Shown: in pieces, positions 1-9,391 of the stretch
Layout of the letters: the number at the start of each line of letters is the position of its first letter
How positions within the stretch are numbered: the stretch's first letter is position 1
The notes under the pieces: model-generated
What the model saw: the letters and a program-made list of their open reading frames with translations, nothing else
Told to the model about the DNA's origin: nothing
Database searches by the model: none
Made by a program: the position numbers and the translations under genes
Assembly (NCBI GenBank): GCA_005239635.1
Contig: SBBQ01000041.1
Location: 79,211 to 143,210 of the forward strand
Direction of reading: 5' to 3'
Origin: Uliginosibacterium gangwonense
GTDB taxonomy: Bacteria > Pseudomonadota > Gammaproteobacteria > Burkholderiales > Rhodocyclaceae
Length of the DNA: 64,000 nt

Positions 1-45
1 AGTGGTGTGTGGCGCATTAAGCGCGAAATTGTGCGCGGTAAGTAA
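1..45 (+). CDS. C-terminal tail of an unidentified gene cut by the window edge
   Basis: Frame 1 is open from the first base and ends at TAA (43-45), giving 14 residues ending in IVRGK. The strong terminator at 77-109, placed right after it, fits a real gene end on the plus strand. The fragment is too short to identify. The call rests only on the open frame and the terminator position. Confidence 0.35.
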   Translation, partial: SGVWRIKREIVRGK

Positions 46-76
46 TTACCGATGTGGTTTGTGTATTAATGCCTAA

Positions 77-109
77 TAAAAAACGGGAGCCTTGGCTCCC
101 GTTTTTTAT
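77..109. terminator. Bidirectional intrinsic terminator between the truncated first gene and mscL
   Basis: A GC-rich stem (84-90 with 95-101) is flanked by a run of A before it and a run of T after it, so it has a U tract when read from either strand. It lies between the end of the truncated plus-strand gene and the 3' end of minus-strand mscL, and can serve both. Confidence 0.85.
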
Positions 110-214
110 TGCGACTTGACTCAAAGCTAACACGCCCATCAGACGTTGTTGGACGTTGCCATTCGTTGATTCGACGTGAATCTTCTGGCTCGCTGCTGTC
201 GAGTGGTGGCGAGA

Positions 215-634
215 TTACTTCTTCAGTGCATCGCGAATTTCACGCAGCAACACAACATCTTCGGGCGTTGCCGGTGGCTCGGCAGGTGCCGCAGGCTCTT
301 CGCGTTTGAGTCGATTAATTTGCTTAATCATGACGAAGATGATGAAAGCCAGGATGGCGAAGTTGAGTGCAACCGTAATGAAGTTACCGTAAGCGAAAAC
401 GGCCCCCCCTTTTTTTGCTTCTTCGAGGGTCAGTCCGGCGGCTTGGCCGGCGAGGCCAATGTAGTAACTGGAGAAATCGAGACCGCCGAAAATCTTACTG
501 ACAATCGGCATAATCAAATCGTTGACGATGGAATCAACGATTTTGCCGAAGGCGCCACCGATGATTACACCAACAGCTAAATCAACAACGTTGCCTTTAA
601 CAGCAAACTCTTTAAATTCACTCATGAAACTCAT
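215..634 (-). CDS. mscL: Large-conductance mechanosensitive channel MscL
   Basis: Inner-membrane pentameric channel that opens under membrane tension and releases solutes on hypo-osmotic shock. The 139-residue product has the family layout: a short N-terminal amphipathic helix ([19 protein letters not shown]), a glycine/alanine-rich first membrane helix lining the pore, a periplasmic loop, a second membrane helix near residues 83-103, and a C-terminal charged helix after a proline/alanine linker. Length is normal for the family. The start at 634 is favoured because GGAGG lies 7 nt upstream; a second in-frame ATG (625) is possible. It is monocistronic and faces the terminator at 77-109. Confidence 0.97.
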   Translation of the reverse strand: MSFMSEFKEFAVKGNVVDLAVGVIIGGAFGKIVDSIVNDLIMPIVSKIFGGLDFSSYYIGLAGQAAGLTLEEAKKGGAVFAYGNFITVALNFAILAFIIFVMIKQINRLKREEPAAPAEPPATPEDVVLLREIRDALKK

Positions 635-972
635 GGTCTAACCTCCGGTTCTATTTGTTTGACAATATGGGCGTGTGACCCTTTCGTAACGCTGGCGCGT
701 AAAGTACGGCGTGCTGCAAGAGCTTACTCGCTTGAGTTCTAAAGGAACTTCTGTTCTGCATTGGGTGTCTCTTACTGCATGGCAAGCGTATCCCGAATTG
801 GGCCATCAATCAATGCGGTTTGCATGTCTGCTGAGTCTCGATGATTTTAGTGCCCACGTTCAATGTGCTTGGGTTTCTTCTGCGCCCGCTTCCTGCTAAC
901 CTTTGCTCCCCATTAGATCGAAATGAAAGGGTTTGCGGCTGCGTCCCAAGCCACTTTTGTTAGGCTCGAAAA
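635..972. other. Intergenic region between divergent mscL and the AsmA-like gene
   Basis: This stretch separates two divergent genes and should hold both promoters. I found no convincing -35/-10 pair: TTGACA at 659-664 has no -10 at proper spacing. A 62-codon frame with a GTG start at 711 lacks a ribosome binding site and recognisable sequence, so I do not call it a gene. Confidence 0.5.
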
Positions 973-3267
973 ATGAGTGCTACTCGTGTTAAGCGCGGCC
1001 CTAAGCGCGTGTTCAAGATTGTTGCTTTCGTTTTCGGCGGCCTCGTCGCCTTGTTGGCCGTCATTCTCGCCGTTTTGTTAATGAGCTTTGATTCGGCACG
1101 CATCAAAGACGAGTTGGCGCGTCTGGTCATGGAGAAGAAACAGCGCACGCTGACGATTCAAGGCGATCTTTCCCTCTCGTTGTGGCCCAATATTGGTGTG
1201 CGCATGGGCAAAACCACGCTGTCTGAACAAAATAGCGACAAATTATTTATGGCGCTCGATCAGGCGCACGTCTCTGTGGCGGTTTGGCCTTTATTGTCGC
1301 GTCAGTTGATTGTGGACGAGGTGCAACTCTCAGGTGTTCAGGCTAGCCTCGTTAAGCACAAAGATGGTCATAGCAATTTTGAAGATATGCTGTCGAAGGA
1401 GGATGACTCCAACAGCAGCATTCGATTTGATGTGGCCGGGCTCAAGTTGGATGCCACCCAAATTACGTGGGTGGATGAACTGGCTCAACGCGAATTTGTG
1501 CTCAAAGACGCACATTTGCAAACGGGCCAAATTGCCAATCTTGCGTCTGGAAAACTAAGTTTAATCGGCCGTGTAACAGGCAACGCCCCCAAGTTGGACG
1601 CAGGCTTAGCATTACACAGTGATTATCGCTTTGATCTAGAGAAACGCGATGTACTTCTAAAAGATTTGAGCTTGCAGTTTAAGGGTGCAGCCGCTTCTTT
1701 TAGTGACCTCACCGTTGATCTTGTAGCCGGCAGTATTCACACCCAATCGCCTGAAAGTGCGATGGAGTTGTCGCGTCTTAAAATGAGCGTTCAAGGTCAA
1801 ACAGCCGACAGTAAAGCGACTGCCAAAGTAGAGGTGCCTGCACTAACGCTGACCCCCAAAAGCGCCCGGGGCGCTACGCTCACCGCAGAAGGCGATATTA
1901 AAAGCGGTGTAACACAAACTGAATTTAAGGCAAGTCTCGATGGTGTTGATGGGACTGCCCAACAAATCCAAGCGCAAAAATTTGTGCTCAATTTTGCCAA
2001 TACAGCAGGTGCGCGCTCCACCGCAGGCCAGATTACTTCACCGCTGAATCTCGATTTAACGCAGTCAATATTTGGGCTGAATAAAATTGCTGGTGAAGTA
2101 TTGATTAAGAACCCCTCATTGCCGAAGCAAAAATTGCAGTTGCCAGTCTCTGGGCGAATGTCGGCGAATTGGAATGCACAAACGGCTGTTGCTGAGTTGG
2201 CCACCACAATTGACGAAAGTCACGTCAATTTGCACCTAGACGTATTGGCGTTTGCGCCGCTGCGTACACAATTTGATGTAAGTGCGGATCAATTCAATGC
2301 TGATTTGTATCGTGCGCAGGGCGATGCCAACGCCAAATCCGATCATGCTGGTGAAACAACGATTGATCTCTCAGGTTTGCGTGGTATCACAACCGCGGGG
2401 CGTTTGCAGATTGGGGCTTTGCAGGTCATGGGGGTGCATGCTAACAATGTTAGTGCACAACTCGCGATTGCCAATGGCGTGTTAAAGCTCTCGCCACTGA
2501 ATGCAAATTTGTATGACGGCACACTGTCTGGTTCGCTCACGCTAGACGCGAAAGACAATGCAGTGTCTTTGCAACAGTCTTTGGTTAACGTCGGCATGGC
2601 GCCCCTGCTGCGTGACGCGATAAAGAAAGATCCCTTAGATGGGCATGGCACCCTCAACTTTGATGTAGCGACAACAGGTTCAAACGTTTTAAGCATGAAG
2701 CGCAATTTGCGCGGCCAAGCATCCATGAAGCTGCGCGATGGCGCCGTTAAAGGCATCAATCTCGCCAAGACATTGCGCTTGCTTAAAGCGCGTTTGGCAC
2801 TCAATCAAGACATGACGCAAGTAGCCAATAAAGAAGAGAAAACCGATTTCTCTGAACTCACCGCGAGCTTCAATATTCAACAAGGCATTGCGAAAAATTC
2901 CGACCTGATAGCCAAGTCACCCCTACTACGCTTAGGTGGCAATGGCCAGATCAATCTGGGTGAAAGTACGATCGACTATGTTGCCAAAGTGGCCGTGGTC
3001 GGCACGACCACCGGGCAGGATGGAAAAGAACTGGCGCAGCTAAAAGGGGTCACTGTGCCTGTGCGCTTGCAAGGTCCATTCGATAAGTTGAAGTACTCGC
3101 TTGAGGTCAAAGATTTGGTGAGTGATGCAACAAAAGCACAGGTTAAGCAGCAAGTCGATGCTGCTAAAGAGCAAGTGAAAGAGCAGGTCAAAGCGCAGTC
3201 GGACGAAATTAAAGATCAAGCACGCGATAAGCTCAAAGACAAACTTAAAGGCTTATTGGGGCAATAA
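973..3267 (+). CDS. AsmA family inner-membrane-anchored protein
   Basis: AsmA-like proteins are anchored in the inner membrane with a large periplasmic part. Related proteins (TamB, YhdP) form lipid-conducting grooves, and AsmA is linked to outer membrane assembly. Here a basic N-terminus and one membrane helix (about residues 14-37) lead into the AsmA motif, with QGDLSLSLWPNIGVRMG near residue 65, then about 600 residues of beta-rich sequence. The C-terminal AsmA domain lies around 530-700. The last 55 residues are a highly charged helix of AKEQVKEQVK-type repeats ending in KLKGLLGQ. It stands alone between mscL and gabD. The start is the only well-placed ATG before the membrane helix. The exact role is inferred from the family. 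Confidence 0.85.
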   Translation: MSATRVKRGPKRVFKIVAFVFGGLVALLAVILAVLLMSFDSARIKDELARLVMEKKQRTLTIQGDLSLSLWPNIGVRMGKTTLSEQNSDKLFMALDQAHVSVAVWPLLSRQLIVDEVQLSGVQASLVKHKDGHSNFEDMLSKEDDSNSSIRFDVAGLKLDATQITWVDELAQREFVLKDAHLQTGQIANLASGKLSLIGRVTGNAPKLDAGLALHSDYRFDLEKRDVLLKDLSLQFKGAAASFSDLTVDLVAGSIHTQSPESAMELSRLKMSVQGQTADSKATAKVEVPALTLTPKSARGATLTAEGDIKSGVTQTEFKASLDGVDGTAQQIQAQKFVLNFANTAGARSTAGQITSPLNLDLTQSIFGLNKIAGEVLIKNPSLPKQKLQLPVSGRMSANWNAQTAVAELATTIDESHVNLHLDVLAFAPLRTQFDVSADQFNADLYRAQGDANAKSDHAGETTIDLSGLRGITTAGRLQIGALQVMGVHANNVSAQLAIANGVLKLSPLNANLYDGTLSGSLTLDAKDNAVSLQQSLVNVGMAPLLRDAIKKDPLDGHGTLNFDVATTGSNVLSMKRNLRGQASMKLRDGAVKGINLAKTLRLLKARLALNQDMTQVANKEEKTDFSELTASFNIQQGIAKNSDLIAKSPLLRLGGNGQINLGESTIDYVAKVAVVGTTTGQDGKELAQLKGVTVPVRLQGPFDKLKYSLEVKDLVSDATKAQVKQQVDAAKEQVKEQVKAQSDEIKDQARDKLKDKLKGLLGQ

Positions 3268-3422
3268 ACTCTGAATGGTGTGTAAAGTCCTCCATGCGCA
3301 ATGCCAGCACCGCTCCAAAGGCCGCTCAAGAAGGGCTTGCATCACTTGCCAATGTTTTGGCGGCCTACGTTCTGGCGGCGCTGTACAGTGCTAAGTGCGA
3401 TTGTCTTGATCGCGCATGATGC

Positions 3423-4886
3423 TCAATTTCTCGCAGGCGGCACGGCAAGGCACAGATATTTAAGCTCAAGATATTCTTCAATGCCGTAGCGTGAACCTTC
3501 ACGTCCCAAGCCGCTCTGCTTAATGCCACCAAACGGTGCCACCTCGTTAGAGATGAGGCCGGTGTTGCAGCCCACCATGCCGTACTCCAGTGCTTCACTC
3601 ACGCGCATGAGTCGTGCCATATTTTCGGTGTAAACATACGAAGCCAACCCCGTTTGTGAGTCGTTTGCCAATGCAATGACTTCCGCTTCGGTGGTGAATG
3701 CCATCACGGGTGCGACAGGGCCAAAAATCTCTTCGTGCATGCATTGCATGTCATGGTTAGCATGTGTAATGAGTGTGGGTTCGTAATACGTGCCACCTCT
3801 AGCATGCCGTTTTCCACCGCATATCACTTTCGCGCCTTTACGTTGTGCGTCATCAACCAAGCGTTCAACTTTGTTTAACGCATCAACATCGATGAGCGGA
3901 CCTTGTGTTGATTGTGGATCAACGCCCGGTCCGGGCTGAAGCTTTTGTAGCGCATTGGCAAAGCCGGTGCAAAATTGATCGTAGATGCCTTGTTGTACGT
4001 AGATGCGATTGGCGCATACGCAGGTCTGGCCGCTGTTGCGGAACTTTGCGCTTATCGCGCCTTCAATTGCGGCTGATAAGTCCGCGTCGTCGAAAATGAT
4101 AAAAGGCGCGTTGCCACCGAGTTCGAGCGACAGTTTTTTCACCGTGTCTGCACACTGGCGCATGAGTAATTTGCCCACCTCAGTCGAACCGGTGAAACTG
4201 AGTTTGCGAACTAGTGGATTGCGGCACAGCTCAGTGCCAAGTGTCGGCGCATCGCCGGTGATGATATTGAGTACGCCAGGTGGGATGCCTGCGCGGTGTG
4301 CTAACTCAGCCAGTGCTAAGGCGCTGAGCGGTGTTTGCTCTGCCGGTTTGAGCACCATGGTGCAGCCTGCTGCAAGTGCTGGTGCAATCTTGCGCGTGAG
4401 CATCGCCGCAGGAAAATTCCACGGGGTAATCGCTGCGCACACGCCAACGGGCTGCCGCAGCGTCATCAGTCGCAGCGCACTATTAGGGCTGCCCAGTACG
4501 TCACCATTAATGCGTCGTGCTTCGTCGGCAAACCAGTCGACAAACGTCGCCGCGTAACGAGTTTCGCCAAGCGCTTCTTGCAGCGGCTTGCCTTGCTCGC
4601 TGGTGAGAATTAAAGCGAGATCATGTGCGTGCTGCAGGATCAACTCGTGCCACTTACGCAGATAACTTGCACGCTTATGTCCGGTGAGTGCTCGCCATGT
4701 TTGCCAAGCAACATGCGCAGCGTCAATGGCCTCGGCACATTCTTCAGTCGACAGCATGGGCACTTTGCCAATCAACTCACCATTGTCTGGGTTGTGCACG
4801 GAGCGTTGTGCGCTGCTACTCGCCGGCTTCCACAGTCCATTGATGTAACAGTGTTGTTTAAGCAAGTTTGAGTCAGTGAGTTGCAT
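3423..4886 (-). CDS. gabD: NADP-dependent succinate-semialdehyde dehydrogenase
   Basis: Oxidises succinic semialdehyde to succinate, the last step of 4-aminobutyrate breakdown, in the cytoplasm. The 487 residues carry aldehyde dehydrogenase hallmarks: ITPWNFPAAM, the nucleotide-site motif FTGSTEVGK, the general-base region LELGGNAPFII, and the catalytic cysteine in GQTCVCANR, whose flanks are typical of the GabD subgroup. The open frame reaches back to a TTG at 4898, but the ATG at 4886 gives the GabD-like N-terminus MQLTDSNLL and is preferred. No clear ribosome binding site is visible for either start. No transaminase gene is adjacent, so the substrate is inferred from sequence alone. Confidence 0.9.
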   Translation of the reverse strand: MQLTDSNLLKQHCYINGLWKPASSSAQRSVHNPDNGELIGKVPMLSTEECAEAIDAAHVAWQTWRALTGHKRASYLRKWHELILQHAHDLALILTSEQGKPLQEALGETRYAATFVDWFADEARRINGDVLGSPNSALRLMTLRQPVGVCAAITPWNFPAAMLTRKIAPALAAGCTMVLKPAEQTPLSALALAELAHRAGIPPGVLNIITGDAPTLGTELCRNPLVRKLSFTGSTEVGKLLMRQCADTVKKLSLELGGNAPFIIFDDADLSAAIEGAISAKFRNSGQTCVCANRIYVQQGIYDQFCTGFANALQKLQPGPGVDPQSTQGPLIDVDALNKVERLVDDAQRKGAKVICGGKRHARGGTYYEPTLITHANHDMQCMHEEIFGPVAPVMAFTTEAEVIALANDSQTGLASYVYTENMARLMRVSEALEYGMVGCNTGLISNEVAPFGGIKQSGLGREGSRYGIEEYLELKYLCLAVPPARN

Positions 4887-5098
4887 GGCTGAAATCAATC
4901 AGATTGAAATGGCGTGCCGTCAGCGTTGCGCAAGCCTAGCACCTAAAATTGCTGGCTAAGTTGTAATGCCTGCACTACATTGTGCGCTCACATCGGCATG
5001 TACTTTCTACCCATTTTGTAATTATGGATATGAGCGCAACAAAAAGCTGCACATTCAGTTGAGGCAAATTAAAAATAACGTGTCACGAGGGAGTTGTC

Positions 5099-6091
5099 AT
5101 GTCGTTACCAAATGCATTTAAGTATCGACTTGCGGTGCCAGTGATGGCTGCGCCAATGTTTTTGGTGTCCGGCCCGGAGCTGATTTTGGAAGCCTGTAAA
5201 GCCGGAGTGGCGGCAACCATTCCGGCGTTGAATGCGCGTCAGTCTAGTATTTTTGAATCGTGGTTGGCGCAATTTAACGAGCAGTTGAGTGATCAAGATG
5301 CGCCATATGGTGTGAATTTAATTCTGCATGCATCTAATCAAAGACGTGAGGCTGATTTAGCGCTGTGCGAAAAATATAAGGTGCCGTATCTCGTCACCAG
5401 TTTGGGCCATCCTGGCGAGGTGGTGAAGCGTGTGCATGACTATGGTGGTCTCGTATTTTCAGATGTGATACATGCTTACCATGCACGTAAAGTAATTGAT
5501 GCAGGCGTAGACGGCATTATCGCAGTCTCTGCCGGTGCCGGAGGACATGCAGGTACACAAAGCTTGGTGAGTTTGCTGCGAGAGATTCGCGAATTTTGGA
5601 GCGGCACGCTCATTGCGGCTGGCGCGATAAATGATGGGGCAGGCATTCGTGCAGTTGAGATTTTAGGCGCCGACTTGGCTTATATGGGCACGCGCTTTAT
5701 TGCAACCAAAGAGGCGCAAGCTCAGGAAGCCTACAAAACCATGCTCACGACCTGCGGCGCAAGTGACGTGGTGTACAGCGCAGAAGTATCGGGCACCCCG
5801 GCTAATTTTTTGCGCCCATCGTTGTTGCAAGCCGGCTTTAATCCGAATGGCACCTTGCCCGAAGGGGGTAAGCCCCACCTGAAGGATTTAACCGAAGAGG
5901 CTAAGGCATGGCGTGATGTGTGGAGTGCGGGTCACGGGGTATCAGGGATACACGATGTACCAGCAGTTGCAGAGCTCGTGTCTAGGTTGTCGGATGAATA
6001 TGAACAGGCCTGCTGTCTGCCACGTTCCATAGCAATTCGAGGGGCGTTTGTGGGCGGGTCTAACACTAAGGGTTGGGCTGATAAAACCTGA
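5099..6091 (+). CDS. Nitronate monooxygenase (2-nitropropane dioxygenase family)
   Basis: FMN-dependent TIM-barrel enzyme expected to oxidise alkyl nitronates to carbonyl compounds and nitrite. The 330-residue protein has the family start APMFLVSGPELILEACKAGV, the FMN phosphate-binding stretch around SAGAGGHAG (about residues 144-152), and GADLAYMGTRFIATKEA (about 194-210). A strong ribosome binding site (GAGGGAG) sits just upstream of the ATG. It is a single gene with about 200 bp of non-coding sequence on each side. Related enoyl-reductase-like FMN proteins share this fold, so the substrate is not certain. Confidence 0.88.
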   Translation: MSLPNAFKYRLAVPVMAAPMFLVSGPELILEACKAGVAATIPALNARQSSIFESWLAQFNEQLSDQDAPYGVNLILHASNQRREADLALCEKYKVPYLVTSLGHPGEVVKRVHDYGGLVFSDVIHAYHARKVIDAGVDGIIAVSAGAGGHAGTQSLVSLLREIREFWSGTLIAAGAINDGAGIRAVEILGADLAYMGTRFIATKEAQAQEAYKTMLTTCGASDVVYSAEVSGTPANFLRPSLLQAGFNPNGTLPEGGKPHLKDLTEEAKAWRDVWSAGHGVSGIHDVPAVAELVSRLSDEYEQACCLPRSIAIRGAFVGGSNTKGWADKT

Positions 6092-6096
6092 TTAAT

Positions 6097-6124
6097 CGGC
6101 GTAATGTTTCTAACAATAACGCCG
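6097..6124 (+). terminator. Hairpin after the nitronate monooxygenase gene
   Basis: Perfect 6-bp arms (CGGCGT at 6097-6102, ACGCCG at 6119-6124) lie 5 bp after the stop codon. There is no U tract, so it may only stabilise the 3' end of the messenger. Confidence 0.4.
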
Positions 6125-6303
6125 TAAACACAAAGCGGGCTTCAATTGTTTGGATAACAGCTGAGCGAGCGTAATTTTGCACAGCTGAGGTATGTGTTGC
6201 CAGATGATCTTAAATAAGAAGTGAATAAAACCTGATAGGCAATGAATAGCTTTGGATCATTTGAGGAAGCCTGAATGCTTCGTCGATACAACACGGAGAC
6301 GAT

Positions 6304-7164
6304 ATGAAAACATGGAATAGAAGGTTCGGTCGCGGATGGTTTATGCGCGCCGTATTAGGTGCCTTGCTCGCAACTGCTGCCACGATGGCAAATGCTGAAT
6401 CGCAGACTTTGCGCTTCGGTGTGCTTAATCAGCGAAGCCCACAACTCACGGCGAGTTATTGGAACCCTATTCTTGAATATATCGGTCGGCGCGCCGGCGT
6501 AACCTTGGTTTTGGGTATGGGTAAAACGGCGCCAGAAACAACTGCTATGACATTGCGTGGCGATTTTGATTTTGCCTTTACCAACCATTTGTTCACGCCG
6601 GATCGCGACAAACTGGGTTGGCAGGTTATTGCGAGACCGAAGGGTGACCCAATTATTGGAGAGATCGTGGTGATGAGTGACTCGCCTCATCGCACGCTCG
6701 CGAGCATCAAGGGCCAGGAGGTTGCATTTCCATCACAAGAGGCATTTGTTGGATATCAGGTGCCGATGGATAAGCTGAACAAAGACGCAATTCAGATCAA
6801 GCCTATTTTTGCGGGCAACCAAGAAGGTGCAATGGGTCAGCTTAGAGCAGGCGTAGTAGCGGCTGCGGGGGTTAATAGTAAAGTCATGGCCCGCTTCGCC
6901 GAACGTGAGAAAATTTCTTACCGTGTGTTATGGCGCTCAGAAAATTTTCTAGACATTCCCATCATGGCGCATCCGCGTGTTCCAAAGAAAACGGTGGAAG
7001 CCGTACGTGCCGCATTGATTAATATGGCGAATGATCCAGAAGGCATGACGGTTTTGAAGGAAGTGGCTGAGATTATTAAACAGTCGCCGCCATATGGATT
7101 TATCGCTGCAGAAAATCGTGACTATGACAACTACCGTCAATTCTTCCGAGACAGTAGCCTCTGA
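6304..7164 (+). CDS. PhnD-like periplasmic substrate-binding protein, probable sensor partner of the following kinase
   Basis: A signal peptide (about residues 1-31, ending ANA) leads into a type 2 periplasmic-binding fold of the phosphate/phosphite/phosphonate group, with LRFGVLNQRSP at the start of the mature protein and DFDFAFTNH near residue 80. PhnD-type proteins usually feed an ABC transporter, yet no permease or ATPase gene is near. Instead the next gene is a membrane histidine kinase whose start lies about 40 bp inside this one, so the two are translationally coupled. The likely job is ligand sensing for the kinase, as with TorT and TorS. The ligand is unknown. CGGAGA upstream of the ATG is the ribosome binding site. 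Confidence 0.8.
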   Translation: MKTWNRRFGRGWFMRAVLGALLATAATMANAESQTLRFGVLNQRSPQLTASYWNPILEYIGRRAGVTLVLGMGKTAPETTAMTLRGDFDFAFTNHLFTPDRDKLGWQVIARPKGDPIIGEIVVMSDSPHRTLASIKGQEVAFPSQEAFVGYQVPMDKLNKDAIQIKPIFAGNQEGAMGQLRAGVVAAAGVNSKVMARFAEREKISYRVLWRSENFLDIPIMAHPRVPKKTVEAVRAALINMANDPEGMTVLKEVAEIIKQSPPYGFIAAENRDYDNYRQFFRDSSL

Positions 7165-9373
7165 CGAGGCGCAGGATGAAGTAACTGAGCCTTTGCAGGC
7201 GACACGGGGGGTTCCGCTCGTGTCGCGTATGAGCTTGTTCACTCGACTATTGCTCGTGAGTGGACTTGTGTTGTTGTTGGGTGGCGGAAGCATGCTTGTG
7301 CTAACGACCAATCACGACGTCGAAACCGCACAAAACAATCTCAAAACCCAACTGCAAAACGAGTTGGGGATTTTAGCGCCGCTTATTGCAGACCAAGCTG
7401 TGCTGGGCGATTACACCGTTATTGATCAGGTTATGCGTGCGCGATTGAGCGACCGCAATGTTGTTTCGGTGAGCTGGACCAACCGCAAGGGCAAAAAAAT
7501 TGAGGTGTCGGATGCGGAGTCGTATTCGTCTGTGCCAACTTGGTTCTCACAATTTGTGGGCTTGCAGTCAATTACTGGAAATAAGCCGCTGATCGTTGGT
7601 GGCTTAAATTACGGCAAGCTTGAAGTGGTGTTATCGCCTACTGTATCAAGGCAGGATATCTACAGTGCATTTAACCAAAATCTGTTCGTGCTAGGTTTGG
7701 CATTAGGTCTGAACTTCATCTTGCTGATGTTGGTGATGCGTTCGGTGTTAAGGCCGCTTGCCGATTTACGCCGTGGTTTGCAGCAGATTGGATCGGGTAA
7801 CTATGGACTTCGGCTGGGTGTATATGGGCCGCCTGAGCTGCGCAGCAGTATGGGTGAATACAACCGTACCGCGCAAACGCTAGAGGTGCTGCATAACACG
7901 CTGTCTGAACAGCGCCGAGCCATTGAGCACGCAGCGATGGTGGTTGAGACCGATTTGTTTGGCCGCATTACTTATGTGTCAGACAGTTTTTGCCAATTAT
8001 CAGGCTACCGACGTGAAGAATTGATGGGTCGCACCCATGCACTCATGAAGTCTAACCATCACAACGCTGATTTTTATCGCGTGATGTGGGAAACCATTCG
8101 TAATGGCCAGCCTTGGGCCGGTGAAATTTGTAATGTGCGTCCAGATGGCTCTGCCTATTGGGTATACACCGCCATTACCCCGTTTATTTCTCCGCAGGGC
8201 TGGGTCGAAAAATATGTCGGGGTGCGTTACGACATTACGGAGCGCAAAACTGCAGAGATTGAACTGGTGCGTGCGCGTGATCAAGCCGAAGCCGGCAGTC
8301 GTGCCAAGAGTGAATTCTTGGCAACAATGAGTCATGAAATTCGCACGCCGATGAATGGCATTCTCGGTATGGCAGAGTTGCTCAAAGATTCTGAACTGGA
8401 TGAGATGCAGCGCGAGTACCTGAATATCATTCAGTCTAGTGCGAATGGCCTGCTATCGGTGATTAACGACATTCTCGACTTTTCGAAAATGGAAGCTGGT
8501 CGCATGCAGATGGTAAATCAAGAGTTTGATCTAAACCTCTTGCTGCAAAATGTGCTTGCAGAATTTAAGCTGCGCGCTGAGACGAAGCAACTTCAGTTGC
8601 AAATGCGTATGGCGGATGATGTACCCGGGATCGTAGTTGCTGACCCGATTCGCTTGCGTCAAGTGCTGACGAATTTAATTGGCAATGCCATTAAATTTAC
8701 GAGTGAGGGTTTTGTGCGTGTCAGTGTGGAAATGGACCTACCTACTGCACGTGGTCCTCGTTTGCGTTTCATCGTTGCAGACAGTGGCATCGGTATCGCC
8801 CCCGAGAACCAGGCGCGCATCTTTGAATCCTTTGTGCAAGAAGATGGTTCAACCTCACGCAATTATGGTGGCACAGGCCTAGGCCTTGCGATTTGCCAAC
8901 GGCTCGTCACATTAATGGGCGGCAACATCCATGTGCAAAGCCGGCAGGGCGAGGGCAGTGCCTTTAGCTTCACCATTCAGGCCGAAACGCCGCAATTAGC
9001 ATTGGTTGGACACGGCAAACAAATCTTGGTGCAGCAACACGACCTCACCAGTCGCCGCATGGTGGCTGCAATGCTGGAACGTTTGGGCTACGAAGTGAAG
9101 GCCGTTGCTTCGCCAGACGAAGTGCGTTTGTCGCTAGAGCGAGGACACTACAACGCACTGATTCTCGAAGTCGATGTCACGGCGAAAGATGAAGCCGCTA
9201 AGTGGGTACAGCAACTGCCAGACAGTACGTTGGTAATTGGCGTGCGCACCGCGGACTTCACCGCAGAAGATGCTCGTGACGAGGCGACGCTGCCCGGCGT
9301 GAGCCTGCATGCCTGCTTGCACAAGCCGGTACGTCAGTCTGATCTTGAAGCGGCACTCGAAGGCTTGGTTTGA
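7124..9373 (+). CDS. Membrane hybrid-type histidine kinase with HAMP, PAS and a degenerate receiver
   Basis: Domain order (numbering from an upstream ATG at 7094, 10 residues longer): membrane helix 49-70, periplasmic domain 71-195, membrane helix 196-217, HAMP to about 270, PAS 275-385, HisKA with phospho-acceptor H414 in SHEIRTPMNGIL, HATPase with DSGIGI and GGTGLGLAI, then a C-terminal receiver-like domain. That last domain looks inactive: the acidic pair is replaced (ILVQQHD) and the acceptor position reads LILEVDV, out of register with the usual LMD. ATG 7124 is chosen because it gives the shorter overlap with the preceding binding-protein gene; neither start has a clear ribosome binding site. 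No response regulator gene lies next to it, so the output partner is elsewhere. Confidence 0.88.
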   Translation: MTTTVNSSETVASDEAQDEVTEPLQATRGVPLVSRMSLFTRLLLVSGLVLLLGGGSMLVLTTNHDVETAQNNLKTQLQNELGILAPLIADQAVLGDYTVIDQVMRARLSDRNVVSVSWTNRKGKKIEVSDAESYSSVPTWFSQFVGLQSITGNKPLIVGGLNYGKLEVVLSPTVSRQDIYSAFNQNLFVLGLALGLNFILLMLVMRSVLRPLADLRRGLQQIGSGNYGLRLGVYGPPELRSSMGEYNRTAQTLEVLHNTLSEQRRAIEHAAMVVETDLFGRITYVSDSFCQLSGYRREELMGRTHALMKSNHHNADFYRVMWETIRNGQPWAGEICNVRPDGSAYWVYTAITPFISPQGWVEKYVGVRYDITERKTAEIELVRARDQAEAGSRAKSEFLATMSHEIRTPMNGILGMAELLKDSELDEMQREYLNIIQSSANGLLSVINDILDFSKMEAGRMQMVNQEFDLNLLLQNVLAEFKLRAETKQLQLQMRMADDVPGIVVADPIRLRQVLTNLIGNAIKFTSEGFVRVSVEMDLPTARGPRLRFIVADSGIGIAPENQARIFESFVQEDGSTSRNYGGTGLGLAICQRLVTLMGGNIHVQSRQGEGSAFSFTIQAETPQLALVGHGKQILVQQHDLTSRRMVAAMLERLGYEVKAVASPDEVRLSLERGHYNALILEVDVTAKDEAAKWVQQLPDSTLVIGVRTADFTAEDARDEATLPGVSLHACLHKPVRQSDLEAALEGLV

Positions 9374-9391
9374 GTCTAGTGGCGTACCGCG

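Noticed and set aside
659..664. TTGACA upstream of mscL
   Set aside because: It points toward the AsmA-like gene but lacks a -10 at 16-18 bp.
711..899. 62-codon frame with GTG start upstream of the AsmA-like gene
   Set aside because: No ribosome binding site, mixed low-quality composition, no family resemblance.
3294..3419. A 41-codon plus-strand frame (starts MRNASTAPKAAQEG) between the AsmA-like gene and gabD
   Set aside because: It is open and alanine-rich with a dispersed octamer in it, but has no ribosome binding site and no recognisable family, so it may be a chance frame or a remnant.
7590..8640. Long opposite-strand frames in the sensor kinase and in polA, pccA and others
   Set aside because: They mirror strongly coding sequence on the main strand and show no family features.
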